NCBI RefSeq assembly: GCF_004136315.1
Contig: NZ_CP029562.1
Coordinates: 4,239,501-4,303,500 of the forward strand
Length of the DNA: 64,000 bases
Direction of reading: 5' to 3'
DNA from: Mesorhizobium sp. Pch-S
Lineage (GTDB): Bacteria; Pseudomonadota; Alphaproteobacteria; Rhizobiales; Rhizobiaceae
Below the pieces are notes generated by a model, which did no database searches, was not told the origin of the DNA, and worked only from the letters and a program-made list of their open reading frames with translations. Shown one piece after another: positions 1-7,827 of the stretch. Position 1 is the stretch's first letter; the number at the start of each line of letters is the position of its first letter. Position numbers and translations under genes: made by a program.

Positions 1-341
1 CAACGGCGGTGCGCCTGACTCACCTGGGTGTCACCTCGGTGCCGAAAGCGATCATCGAGGCCGGCGAAGCCTTTGGTGCCACCAAACGCCAGCTTCTGTG
101 GAAGGTCGAACTGCCGGCGGCGCTGCCGACCATCATGGCGGGATTGACCCAGTGCATCATGCTGTCGCTGTCGATGGTGGTGTTCGCCGCGCTGATCGGC
201 GCCGGCGGCCTTGGCACCGAGATCAACCGCGCACTTGGCTCACGCAAGATCGACCTTGGACTTGAAGCTGGTCTTGCCATCGTGGTGCTGGCGATCGTGC
301 TCGACCGCATGACGCGTATCGGCGTGGGAGGCAAGAAATGA
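1..341 (+). CDS. choW: Choline ABC transporter permease ChoW, C-terminal part (5' end outside window)
   Basis: Inner-membrane permease subunit of a binding-protein-dependent choline/glycine-betaine importer. Only about the last 113 codons are present; the reading frame is open to the window edge. The visible part contains the EAA loop that docks on the ATPase (EAGEAFGATKRQLLWKVELP) followed by two hydrophobic segments. The stop codon overlaps the ATG of the downstream ATPase gene (ATGA), so the two are translationally coupled. Family (ProW/ChoW/OpuAB type) is clear; assignment to choline rather than another betaine rests on the ChoV-like partner. Confidence 0.85.
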   Translation, partial: TAVRLTHLGVTSVPKAIIEAGEAFGATKRQLLWKVELPAALPTIMAGLTQCIMLSLSMVVFAALIGAGGLGTEINRALGSRKIDLGLEAGLAIVVLAIVLDRMTRIGVGGKK

Positions 342-1519
342 CTGTTGCCGTCGATTTCAAGAATGTCGACATCGTTTTCGGCCCGGATACGCGCGATGCG
401 CTGGCAATGGTCGACAAAGGAGCGACCCGCGCGGAGATCCTGGAGCAGACCGGCAATGTTCTGGGTTGTGCCGGAGCCAATCTCACCGTCAATGAAGGTG
501 AGATATCCGTGCTGATGGGGCTGTCCGGTTCCGGCAAGTCGACGCTGCTGCGTGCCGTCAACCGGCTCAACATCGTCAGCCGTGGCCAGGTGATGGTAAA
601 GAATGGCAACGGCATGGTCGACGTCGTCTCCTGCGACGAGGCGACATTGCGCCAATTGCGCCAGCATCAGGTCGCCATGGTGTTCCAGCAGTTCGGTCTT
701 TTGCCCTGGCGCACCGTGGAGGAGAATGTCGGTCTGGGCCTCGAACTTGCCGGTGTACCGGAAGCTGAACGCAAGACGCGCGTGGAGAAGCAGCTCAAGC
801 TCGTCAACCTCGATCCGTGGGCGAAAAAGTACGCGCATGAGCTGTCCGGCGGCATGCAGCAGCGCGTCGGCCTGGCCCGGGCCTTCGCCACGGAAGCGCC
901 GATCCTGCTGATGGATGAACCCTTCTCGGCACTCGATCCGCTGATCCGCACCAAGCTGCAGGACGAACTGCTGCAACTGCAGAAGACGCTGAAGAAGACC
1001 ATCATCTTCGTCAGCCATGATCTCGAGGAAGCACTCAAGATCGGCAATACGATCACCATCATGGAAGGCGGGCGCATCGTGCAGTCCGGCCCACCCGAAG
1101 ACATCGTGCTGAAGCCGGCCAACGACTATGTGCGTGAGTTCATCTCCAACGTGAATCCGCTCTCTGTGCTGACTGCGTGGAATGTCATGCGCGATCGTCG
1201 CGACCTGGAAACCGCGGATGATGGGTGGATCTGGCTCGACCGGCGCAAGACGACGCGGTTCAAGATCGACAGCCACGGGCTGGTGGCTGCCGCGGAACGC
1301 GATGGCAAGCCGGCGGTTTGGATTTCCTGCGCTGACGTGGAACGCCAGCCCGACGAGGCATCGCAGGTATTCTGGGCGACGCCTGGAACGTCGCTGAAGA
1401 CGGTGATGCTTGCGATGCACCGCTCGCAGACTGCGCCGGTGGCACTGTTCGACGACCAGTCGCGGTTCGTCGGCGCCATCGGTATTCGCGACGTGCTGTC
1501 GGCTGTTCTGCGGCGCTAG
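338..1519 (+). CDS. choV: Choline ABC transporter ATP-binding protein ChoV
   Basis: ATPase that powers choline (betaine) uptake together with the upstream permease. The 393-residue protein has Walker A GLSGSGKST at residues 61-69, a Q-loop (FQQFG), the signature LSGGMQQR, and Walker B LLMDEPFSALDP, followed by a C-terminal extension of about 110 residues as in ProV/ChoV proteins. The N-terminal stretch before Walker A, with KGATRAEILEQTG, is characteristic of ChoV-like ATPases. The TAG stop (1517-1519) is embedded in the edge of a palindromic repeat (CTAGAGC), so the repeat seems to define the 3' end. Confidence 0.9.
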   Translation: MTVAVDFKNVDIVFGPDTRDALAMVDKGATRAEILEQTGNVLGCAGANLTVNEGEISVLMGLSGSGKSTLLRAVNRLNIVSRGQVMVKNGNGMVDVVSCDEATLRQLRQHQVAMVFQQFGLLPWRTVEENVGLGLELAGVPEAERKTRVEKQLKLVNLDPWAKKYAHELSGGMQQRVGLARAFATEAPILLMDEPFSALDPLIRTKLQDELLQLQKTLKKTIIFVSHDLEEALKIGNTITIMEGGRIVQSGPPEDIVLKPANDYVREFISNVNPLSVLTAWNVMRDRRDLETADDGWIWLDRRKTTRFKIDSHGLVAAAERDGKPAVWISCADVERQPDEASQVFWATPGTSLKTVMLAMHRSQTAPVALFDDQSRFVGAIGIRDVLSAVLRR

Positions 1520-1557
1520 AGCAATTCCGCGTTTCCGTGAAAGCGGAAACGCTCCAG
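1516..1557 (+). repeat. Palindromic extragenic repeat, copy 1 (short form)
   Basis: CTAGAGCAATTCCGCG followed by an inverted pair GTTTCCGTGAAAGCGGAAAC and ending in GCTCC. It belongs to the family also seen near 15.6, 30.3, 34.9, 39.9, 47.7, 55.1, 56.5 and 63.9 kb. The first bases contain the choV stop codon. The rest of the gap to 1738 holds only the ribosome binding site of the next gene. Confidence 0.75.
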
Positions 1558-1738
1558 GGACATCAGGCAGGCCGTATCGTTCCTGAAGTTCCGCTGTGCG
1601 CAGGTCGTCCTGCCGCGCATTCGAATATAATCATGTTATGCCAGAGCCTCCTCACCCGATGGTCCATCGGGGCAGGGCAGGCTTGCTGGTTTTCGATTCC
1701 GACCCATATCGCCCGTCGGGTTCCTGGGAGGGAATGAG

Positions 1739-2212
1739 ATGAGTGCCCGGAATGCTCCTGCTGCAGTTCGTATCGCATATTGGTTCTGGATCGTCGCGAT
1801 CATCACCGCGCTGACCGAACTGGCCGCCCGTTTCCTGAGTGACCCGCGTGGGCCGATGCAGGCCCTTTCCGAGAGCGGCACCGAACTTGCGGTGCGCACC
1901 TGTGCTTATGTGCTGCTGTTTTCGCTGGCGACCTTCATGCGGCGCGGCTCCAACGTCGCGCGTCACCTGCTGACGCTGATCTATGGCGGCCTCGGTACGC
2001 TTTCCCTGGTTCTGGAACCGATCATGTGGGTCGCGGACGGTGGTGATGCACTGAGCTTCATCAGTGAAGCCAGTCTTGCGATGTGGTCGATGATTATCAG
2101 CCGCATCCTGCATATCTTGGCCGTCTGGGGTGGTGTCATCTTCGCCTACCGCAGTGACGCCGGCGCGTACTTCCGTCGCGCGCCAACAGCGCAGACCGCC
2201 CGGCCTAGGTAG
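1739..2212 (+). CDS. Small integral membrane protein, function unknown
   Basis: A 157-residue protein with about four hydrophobic segments (near residues 11-31, 50-67, 77-99 and 118-142) and a short Arg-rich tail. GGGAGGG lies eight bases before the ATG, which supports this start. I recognise no family. It converges on, and overlaps by 8 bp, the histidine-kinase gene on the other strand, so the two share a 3' end. Probably monocistronic. Confidence 0.6.
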   Translation: MSARNAPAAVRIAYWFWIVAIITALTELAARFLSDPRGPMQALSESGTELAVRTCAYVLLFSLATFMRRGSNVARHLLTLIYGGLGTLSLVLEPIMWVADGGDALSFISEASLAMWSMIISRILHILAVWGGVIFAYRSDAGAYFRRAPTAQTARPR

Positions 2213-3608
2213 CGAGTGGCAGGCGCAGTTCGGTCTGAAGCCCGCCTTCCGGATGGTTTGACAGATAGATTTCGCCGCCGGCGGCGCGAGCAATGTTGCG
2301 GGCGATCGTCAAGCCGAGGCCGAGACCACCCGTCTCGCGATTGCGCGATTTCTCCAGCCGGATGAACGGGCTGAACACGGCATCGAGCTTGGCCTGCGGT
2401 ATGCCGGGGCCTTCGTCCCGGATGACCAGGGCAATCTGGTTATCCGAATGGTGCAGGCTGAGCTGCGCTCGCTGACCATAGGTCACCGCATTCTGGACGA
2501 GGTTGGTGACGCATCGCCTGAGCGCGACCGGTCTCGCCCTGCATATCAGTTCACGCGAAGGCAGTTCGTTGTCATCCAGCGTCACGTCCGGGAAGCCGTC
2601 GGCAATCGACTCCACAAGGGATACGAAATCGATGCGCTCGCTCTTCTCTTCGGCCACCTCGAAGGTGGCGAAGTCGATGACGGAGCGGGCGATGTCCTCG
2701 ATATCGCCGAGGTCCCTGGCAAGGTCTTCGCGCAGCTTCGATTTGCGCAGCAGCGCAAGCCGCAGGCGCATGCGGGTGAGCGGGGTGCGCAGGTCGTGCG
2801 CCAGCGCAGCCGCCAGCTGTTCGCGGTCCTCGACATATTCGCGCAGCCGCGACTGCATCACATTGATGGCGCGCGCCGCGGTTCTGATCTCACGACTGCC
2901 GGCTTCGGATATCGCAGGACTTTTCAGATCCTTGCTGATGCGCTTCACCGCCGTTTCCATGATCCTGTAGGGCGCGGTCAGGCGACGGATGGACCAGACC
3001 GACATCACAACCACCAGCCCGGCCATGATGCCGTAGAGCGGCAGGCTTTCCGGACTCAACACCGGTCCCGGCGGGATGATCGGTTCGGTGAAGTTCAGCC
3101 ATTGACCGTCGGAGAACTGGATCGAGGCGGTCAGCTTGTCGCTGTGCGCAAAACCTGCGGAGAGCGTTAGCAGATCCTTCTCCACCTGGCCGATGTCGGT
3201 GCCTGGCCTGCGCGGCGGCTTTTCGGATTCGGTGGCGGCGTCACGCCGCACTCTCGCTTCGATGACGCCGAAGCGAGACAGGCGACTGACGAGAATATCT
3301 TCCAGTTCCGCCAGTTGATCGTCCTGGGCGATTGACGACGCGACGACCGGCGTGTCCGAAACCGTCAGTGCGTAGCTGGTGCTTGCCACCCCTGAAGCCA
3401 TGCGCTTGCGGTCCACCGGTGTGGCCGAATAGAGCAGTTGCACGACGGCGAAGGCACGATCGTTCAGCCGATAATAGTCGACGACGTCGGATGCCGCGGC
3501 GCGGTCGCGCGCAACGATGTAGAGGGTCGCAACCTGGCTGACGAGCAGGCTGGCGATCACCACCAACAGGACCCAGGCAGGCAGGGTCTGAGGCAGGAAT
3601 CGCTTCAT
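2205..3608 (-). CDS. Two-component sensor histidine kinase (EnvZ/HAMP type)
   Basis: Inner-membrane sensor kinase paired with the response regulator directly upstream. The 467-residue protein has an N-terminal membrane helix (residues 11-31), a periplasmic sensor of about 155 residues, a second helix (about 188-206), a HAMP region, the H-box ALAHDLRTPLTR with phospho-acceptor His271, and an HATPase_c domain with N (LVQNAVTY), G1 (DEGPGIP) and G2 (GLGLGLTIA) boxes. I start at the ATG at 3606-3608, which overlaps the regulator's TGA (ATGA); a longer open frame upstream has no kinase similarity. Signal unknown. Confidence 0.9.
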   Translation of the reverse strand: MKRFLPQTLPAWVLLVVIASLLVSQVATLYIVARDRAAASDVVDYYRLNDRAFAVVQLLYSATPVDRKRMASGVASTSYALTVSDTPVVASSIAQDDQLAELEDILVSRLSRFGVIEARVRRDAATESEKPPRRPGTDIGQVEKDLLTLSAGFAHSDKLTASIQFSDGQWLNFTEPIIPPGPVLSPESLPLYGIMAGLVVVMSVWSIRRLTAPYRIMETAVKRISKDLKSPAISEAGSREIRTAARAINVMQSRLREYVEDREQLAAALAHDLRTPLTRMRLRLALLRKSKLREDLARDLGDIEDIARSVIDFATFEVAEEKSERIDFVSLVESIADGFPDVTLDDNELPSRELICRARPVALRRCVTNLVQNAVTYGQRAQLSLHHSDNQIALVIRDEGPGIPQAKLDAVFSPFIRLEKSRNRETGGLGLGLTIARNIARAAGGEIYLSNHPEGGLQTELRLPLAT

Positions 3609-4327
3609 TCGCTGACGGTCTCGGGAATGAACTGGTAGCCGCCGCTGCGTACCGTCTGAATCAACTGCGGCGTCTTTGGATCGTCTTCCATCTTGCGACG
3701 CAACCGGCTGACCAGGATGTCGATGCTGCGGTCGTAGGCGATGGCGCCATCGCCGCCCGAAAGCTCGATGAGCTGATCGCGGGTCAGCACGCGCTGGGCA
3801 CTCTTGACGAACGTATGCAGCAGATTGAACTCGGCGGCGGTCAGTTCCACCCGCACATCGCCGGGCGCCACCAGGCTGCGGCGCGAACAATCCATGGTCC
3901 AGCCTGCAAAACGGTAAATCTGCCGGGGCGGCAGGCGCTTTGCTTCGACAGCTCCGCCGTTGCGCCTCAGCACGGCCCGGATCCGTGCCAGCAATTCGCG
4001 CGGGTCGAACGGTTTCGGCAGGTAGTCATCGGCCCCCATCTCGAGGCCGACGACGCGGTCGGTGGTCTCGTTGACCGCCGTCAGCATGATGATCGGGATG
4101 TCCTGGTTGGCGCTACGCAGTTCGCGGCAGAGTTCGAGGCCGCTCTTGCCCGGCAGCATCACGTCGAGAACGACCAGGTCGAAATGACCACGCCGCATGA
4201 CGGTTTCCATTTCGGTGCCGTCGCGTGCCACCGAGGTGCGCAGGCCGCGTTTCTCGAAGAATTCCTGCAGCAGATCGCGGATGCCCCTGTCGTCGTCGAC
4301 GATGAGAATATGCGGATCGGTTTTCAC
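3605..4327 (-). CDS. OmpR-family response regulator
   Basis: DNA-binding response regulator of 240 residues, coupled by a 4-base overlap to the following kinase gene. The receiver domain shows the acidic pair DDD at 11-13, phospho-acceptor Asp55 (VVLDVMLPG), Thr83 and Lys105 (YLPKPFDP). The C-terminal winged helix (about residues 140-235) ends in the typical DILVSRLRRK and RSGGYQF motifs. The divergent gap 4328-4566 probably holds promoters for this operon and for the small exported protein opposite; no clear promoter boxes were recognised. Confidence 0.9.
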   Translation of the reverse strand: MKTDPHILIVDDDRGIRDLLQEFFEKRGLRTSVARDGTEMETVMRRGHFDLVVLDVMLPGKSGLELCRELRSANQDIPIIMLTAVNETTDRVVGLEMGADDYLPKPFDPRELLARIRAVLRRNGGAVEAKRLPPRQIYRFAGWTMDCSRRSLVAPGDVRVELTAAEFNLLHTFVKSAQRVLTRDQLIELSGGDGAIAYDRSIDILVSRLRRKMEDDPKTPQLIQTVRSGGYQFIPETVSE

Positions 4328-4566
4328 TCAATACCTGTCTTCTGGACCGGTCTCTCGGCCGGCGGCGAGGTCGTGATTTGCGTCATATAGGATAGGACCG
4401 CCCGGGTGTCTTGGCCAGCGGATCGACAAAAAGTCCGCAGAAACAATCCAGAAACAAAATTCAACAAACTGGAAAAACTCCTGAAAAAAATCAATGGCAT
4501 AACAGTAACCGCAGCGGCCAGAACACCGGTCGCGGCGCCTCGCCACAGGGAGACCAGGACCCGGCC

Positions 4567-4866
4567 ATGCCAAGAAGTTCGTATCGATGGATGGGAGCGC
4601 TGTTCGGCATTTCGCTCGCCATGGTCGGTGCCGGACATTCGAACGCGGAAGCTGCGATCACCCGAAGCGAACGTTGCAACCGGCTAAGTCGACAGCTCGA
4701 CGAGGCCATCGAAAACCACGCCCAGGCGGTGCAGGTCGCCCAGGCAAAGGTGCTCCAGAAAAAGGCGACCCGCTACTGCGCCGATCACAAGCAGGCGCAG
4801 GGTATCCGGACTTTCGCCAACGCACTGAAGCTCCTCGGAGTGACACCGGACGATTCCAGCCAGTGA
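4567..4866 (+). CDS. Small exported protein, function unknown
   Basis: A 99-residue protein with a probable Sec signal peptide (residues 1-30, ending AEA-A) and a mature part of about 70 residues rich in charged and Ala/Gln residues with two cysteines (ERCNRL, YCADHK) that could pair. The ATG at 4567 follows GGGAGACCAGG; an in-frame start 156 bases earlier would place low-complexity sequence before the signal peptide and is unlikely. It precedes, by 38 bases, another exported small protein. No family recognised. Confidence 0.6.
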   Translation: MPRSSYRWMGALFGISLAMVGAGHSNAEAAITRSERCNRLSRQLDEAIENHAQAVQVAQAKVLQKKATRYCADHKQAQGIRTFANALKLLGVTPDDSSQ

Positions 4867-4904
4867 AGCTCGAAACCCAGCCTGCGAACAAAGGAAAGCA
4901 GATC

Positions 4905-5150
4905 ATGAAAAAGACCCTTCTCTCCGCTCTCGGCCTCGCCGTTGCTCTCGCCTTCTCGATGCCAGTTCTCGGCACTTCCGCCGCCAACGCCGCTTCGGCG
5001 ACCGCGACGACAACGACGACCGCCCCAGCGGCTGCCCCGGCGGCTACCGCCACCACGACCGCCAAGAAGCCGGTCGAGAAGATGGCGGTCAAGAAGGTGA
5101 AGAAGCACAAGAAGGCTGCCAAGAAGGCCGAAGCCAAGAAGACGATGTAA
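4905..5150 (+). CDS. Small exported Lys/Thr/Ala-rich protein
   Basis: 81 residues. Residues 1-30 are a Sec signal peptide (MKKTLLSALGLAVALAFSMP, then ANAA), and the mature part is low complexity: a Thr/Ala/Pro run followed by a Lys-rich basic tail. AAAGGAAA precedes the ATG. The signal peptide is almost the same as that of the protein at 5391, while the mature parts are unrelated, pointing to a duplication followed by replacement or fast divergence of the mature segment. Function unknown; the basic, disordered composition suggests envelope or polyanion binding, which is inference only. Confidence 0.65.
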   Translation: MKKTLLSALGLAVALAFSMPVLGTSAANAASATATTTTTAPAAAPAATATTTAKKPVEKMAVKKVKKHKKAAKKAEAKKTM

Positions 5151-5169
5151 TTCGTCCTGGCGACCTCGA

Positions 5170-5201
5170 GGCCGTCTTCGAACCCCCTCACGAAGGCGGC
5201 C
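5170..5201 (+). terminator. Hairpin after the Lys-rich exported protein
   Basis: An 11-base stem (GGCCGTCTTCG with CGAAGGCGGCC, one G-T pair) around a 10-base loop, 20 bases after the stop. There is no U-run, so it may be an RNA 3'-end stabiliser rather than an intrinsic terminator. The remainder of 5202-5390 shows no gene that I can support. Confidence 0.4.
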
Positions 5202-5390
5202 TTGCCACTTAGGACTAAGACCCGCCGCGGCCATGCGGGCCACAGCGGAAAGGCGCTCCGACGCGCAGAACGGGTGACGCCCGAGCGGCCCACCCGCTGT
5301 TCCGCCCCAGCACCAGGGTTCTCGAAGACCGCTGGCAGTCGGCCCTCGGCCGTGCCTCCGGACAGGCCCGCGCAACCAGGAACAACTCCC

Positions 5391-5630
5391 ATGAAGAAGT
5401 CCATCCTTTCAGCTCTCGGCCTTGCTGTCGCGCTCGCTTTCGCGGTTCCTGCCCTCGGCACAGGCACGGCAAATGCCGCCGAAGTCGCCAAGCATGTCGT
5501 GCACAAGAAGCATCACCGTCACCACAGCGTTGCGCACAAGAGGCATCACGCAAGCAGGCATCACGCCCGTAAGCATCATCGGCATCATGCCCGTCGGCAC
5601 CATGTCCACATGGCCGCCAAGAAGGTGTGA
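5391..5630 (+). CDS. Small exported histidine-rich protein
   Basis: 79 residues. Signal peptide MKKSILSALGLAVALAFAVP ending in ANAA, near-identical to the protein at 4905. The mature 49 residues contain 18 histidines arranged as HH pairs separated by Arg/Lys/Ala (HHRHH, HHARKHHRHH). Such composition is compatible with periplasmic binding of Ni, Zn or Cu, but no defined family was recognised and metal binding is inference. The start is fixed by the signal peptide. A clear intrinsic terminator follows. Confidence 0.65.
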   Translation: MKKSILSALGLAVALAFAVPALGTGTANAAEVAKHVVHKKHHRHHSVAHKRHHASRHHARKHHRHHARRHHVHMAAKKV

Positions 5631-5656
5631 GCACTCCCGACCGACAGGCTAAGAAA

Positions 5657-5692
5657 GGCCGCCTCCGGTATCCGGAGAGCGGCCCTCTTTTT
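5657..5692 (+). terminator. Intrinsic terminator after the His-rich protein
   Basis: Stem GGCCGC-CTCCGG with CCGGAG-A-GCGGCC followed by CTCTTTTT. It ends the small-protein region before the convergent minus-strand gene whose stop is at 5754. Confidence 0.8.
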
Positions 5693-5753
5693 ACCGATGT
5701 CGATGCGCGTGGTTGTCTTCGCGGTCCGATCGCAAGGCTGAACGCTCCGTTTC

Positions 5754-7826
5754 CTAGCGGCCCTCGCGATACCACATGCTGCCCATCGCCAGGAGCAGCA
5801 GGCCCAGGCCAAGGAAACCGCCGAAAAGCGGAACACGCGAGACAGCCTTCAGCACGCTGTCATTCGTGGTTCGCAGGCCGATCCAGTCGCGACCTGCCGC
5901 TTCAGCCTGGTCCCTGATCGGCACGATCGAGGGCAAGGTAACATCACCGCCGGTGCCGGCGGCCACACGGCGCACGCTGCCGCCCGTGGCCTCGGCTGCG
6001 GGTTTCAGGATGTTCTCCGTCGAAACCACGTCGCCGAATTCCGGTGCATTGACTGGACCGACATGCGCCAGCGCGGTGAGATCGCCGCTTGCGACCTGAT
6101 AGAGCCCGATCTCGCTCACTTCGACACTGCCGCTGAAGATGCCGGGTTCCGATTTCTGCAGCTTGATCGTCAGGGCCTTGCCGGACGGTGTGATGATGCG
6201 CGCGCTGCCGGGGTCCTCGCTCATGGTCTGGCGGCGGACTTCGAGCGTCATGCCTCGACCCTCCGTGGTCAGGCGTTCCTCTTCGAGCTCCGGCTCCTTC
6301 ATCAGCCAATGCGCGATCCGGCGATAGAGCTGCACATAGGGGCCACCGCCTTCGAAACCGCGAGCCCACAGCCAACCCTGGTCGGACAGCAGCATGCCGA
6401 CACGACCTTCGCCCTTGCGGTCAAGCACCAGCAGTGGGCGATCGTCGGCGCCTTTCATGACAACCTCGCCCTCCGGCCTGTCGATGCCGATGGTGCGGAA
6501 CCAGCGCCCCCAGCGTGGTGGGTTGAGCTCGGAGCCCTCCAGGCCTCGTGTGACGGGGTGGCGTTGGCCGAGGTCGGTCAAGCGCGGATAGAAGGACTTG
6601 TCGATCACTTCACCCGTGGGCATGCCGGGCAGGGCTCCCATCAGGGGTGTGCGTGCGATGCTGGCCTGGCCACCATACTCCGGACCGGCGGCGATGAGCA
6701 GCGCGCCGCCTTTTTCGACATATTCCGTGATGTAGTCGTAGTAGAGGGTCGGCAGCACATCGCGGTGCTGATAGCGATCGAAAATGATCAGATCGAACTC
6801 GTTGATCTTCTCCACGAACAGTTCGCGGACAGGAAAAGCAATCAGCGACAATTCATTGATCGGCGTCCCATCCTGTTTTTCCGGCGGCCGCAGGATGGTG
6901 AAGTGAACCAGGTCCACCGAAGCATCTGATTTCAGCAGATTGCGCCAGGTGCGCTCGCCAGCGTGCGGCTCTCCCGAAACGAGCAGGACGCGCAGATTCT
7001 CGCGGATGCCGTCCACCAGCGCGATCGTGCGGTTGTTTACATCGGTGAGTTCGCCGTCTTCCTTCGGAATGGCAAGCTCGACGATGTTGCGGCCCGCAGT
7101 CGGGATCGTGACCTGCAGGGGCATTTCCTGACCAATGAAGGCGCGTTCGACGGCCACCTGCTGGCCGTTGACGGAAACACGCACTTCAACCGGCCCGGTC
7201 TGGCCGTCGGTGGCAATGACGCGATAAGTCATGTCGAGCGGCTTGCCGACCAGTCCGAAGCGAGGTGCCTTGTCGAAGCGGACGCGGCGGTCCTTCTCGC
7301 CTTCCTGGCCGGTGATCAGCGCGTGCAGCGGGGCGTTGAGTTCCGAACGTCCGGCCGGCACGTCGTGCACTTCGCCGTCTGTGATCATCACCGCACCGGC
7401 GACACGCGACGGCGGCACGTCGCGCAGCGCGCCGTTCAAGGCCGAGAACAGTCTTGTCTCGGTACGCTCTTCGGCTGCTCCACTCTTGCCCGCTTCGACA
7501 ACACGCACGTCGAATTGCTTGAAACGGGCAATCCGTTCCTTCAGGCCGGCAAGGGCTGCATCCGTCTGCGCCTTGCGATCGCCGATATCTTGGCTCTGGC
7601 TGCGGTCGACGACGACAGCCACGACGCTTTTCAAAGCTTCGCGCTCCTCATCGAGCAGAACAGGGTTCAGGAGAGCGAGCGCAAAGGCGGCGAGCGCTGC
7701 AAGACGCAGGTAAGCGCCCCGCTGCCGGAACCACAGACCCGCGCCCGCGATAAGCGCCAGTGGTGCGAGGATCGCTGCCAGCAGCGGCCAGGAGAGCAGG
7801 GGGTCCAATGCGACCGACCAGTTCAT
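5754..7826 (-). CDS. Membrane protein with VWA-like and GATase-like regions, last gene of the moxR operon
   Basis: About 690 residues. Two N-terminal membrane helices are followed by a VWA-like strand with a MIDAS-type motif (VVVDRSQS), a long periplasmic region, a glutamine-amidotransferase-like fold segment (ALLIAAGPEYGG) without an obvious catalytic Cys, and a C-terminal helix before a short basic tail. It is fourth in an operon of MoxR, DUF58 and DUF4159 genes, an arrangement known in alphaproteobacteria and related to the Bat/aerotolerance clusters. The ATG at 7824-7826 is one base from the upstream stop; a start at 7838 is possible. Role probably envelope-associated; substrate unknown. 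Confidence 0.75.
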   Translation of the reverse strand: MNWSVALDPLLSWPLLAAILAPLALIAGAGLWFRQRGAYLRLAALAAFALALLNPVLLDEEREALKSVVAVVVDRSQSQDIGDRKAQTDAALAGLKERIARFKQFDVRVVEAGKSGAAEERTETRLFSALNGALRDVPPSRVAGAVMITDGEVHDVPAGRSELNAPLHALITGQEGEKDRRVRFDKAPRFGLVGKPLDMTYRVIATDGQTGPVEVRVSVNGQQVAVERAFIGQEMPLQVTIPTAGRNIVELAIPKEDGELTDVNNRTIALVDGIRENLRVLLVSGEPHAGERTWRNLLKSDASVDLVHFTILRPPEKQDGTPINELSLIAFPVRELFVEKINEFDLIIFDRYQHRDVLPTLYYDYITEYVEKGGALLIAAGPEYGGQASIARTPLMGALPGMPTGEVIDKSFYPRLTDLGQRHPVTRGLEGSELNPPRWGRWFRTIGIDRPEGEVVMKGADDRPLLVLDRKGEGRVGMLLSDQGWLWARGFEGGGPYVQLYRRIAHWLMKEPELEEERLTTEGRGMTLEVRRQTMSEDPGSARIITPSGKALTIKLQKSEPGIFSGSVEVSEIGLYQVASGDLTALAHVGPVNAPEFGDVVSTENILKPAAEATGGSVRRVAAGTGGDVTLPSIVPIRDQAEAAGRDWIGLRTTNDSVLKAVSRVPLFGGFLGLGLLLLAMGSMWYREGR

Positions 7827-7827
7827 G

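Noticed and set aside
20..1420. Long open frame antisense to choW-choV
   Set aside because: A by-product of high GC codon use; the sense frame carries all ABC ATPase motifs.
4324..4638. Minus-strand open frame just upstream of the OmpR regulator
   Set aside because: A hydrophobic stretch is visible but it overlaps the exported small protein antisense and its end coincides with the regulator start only by chance; no ribosome site was seen.
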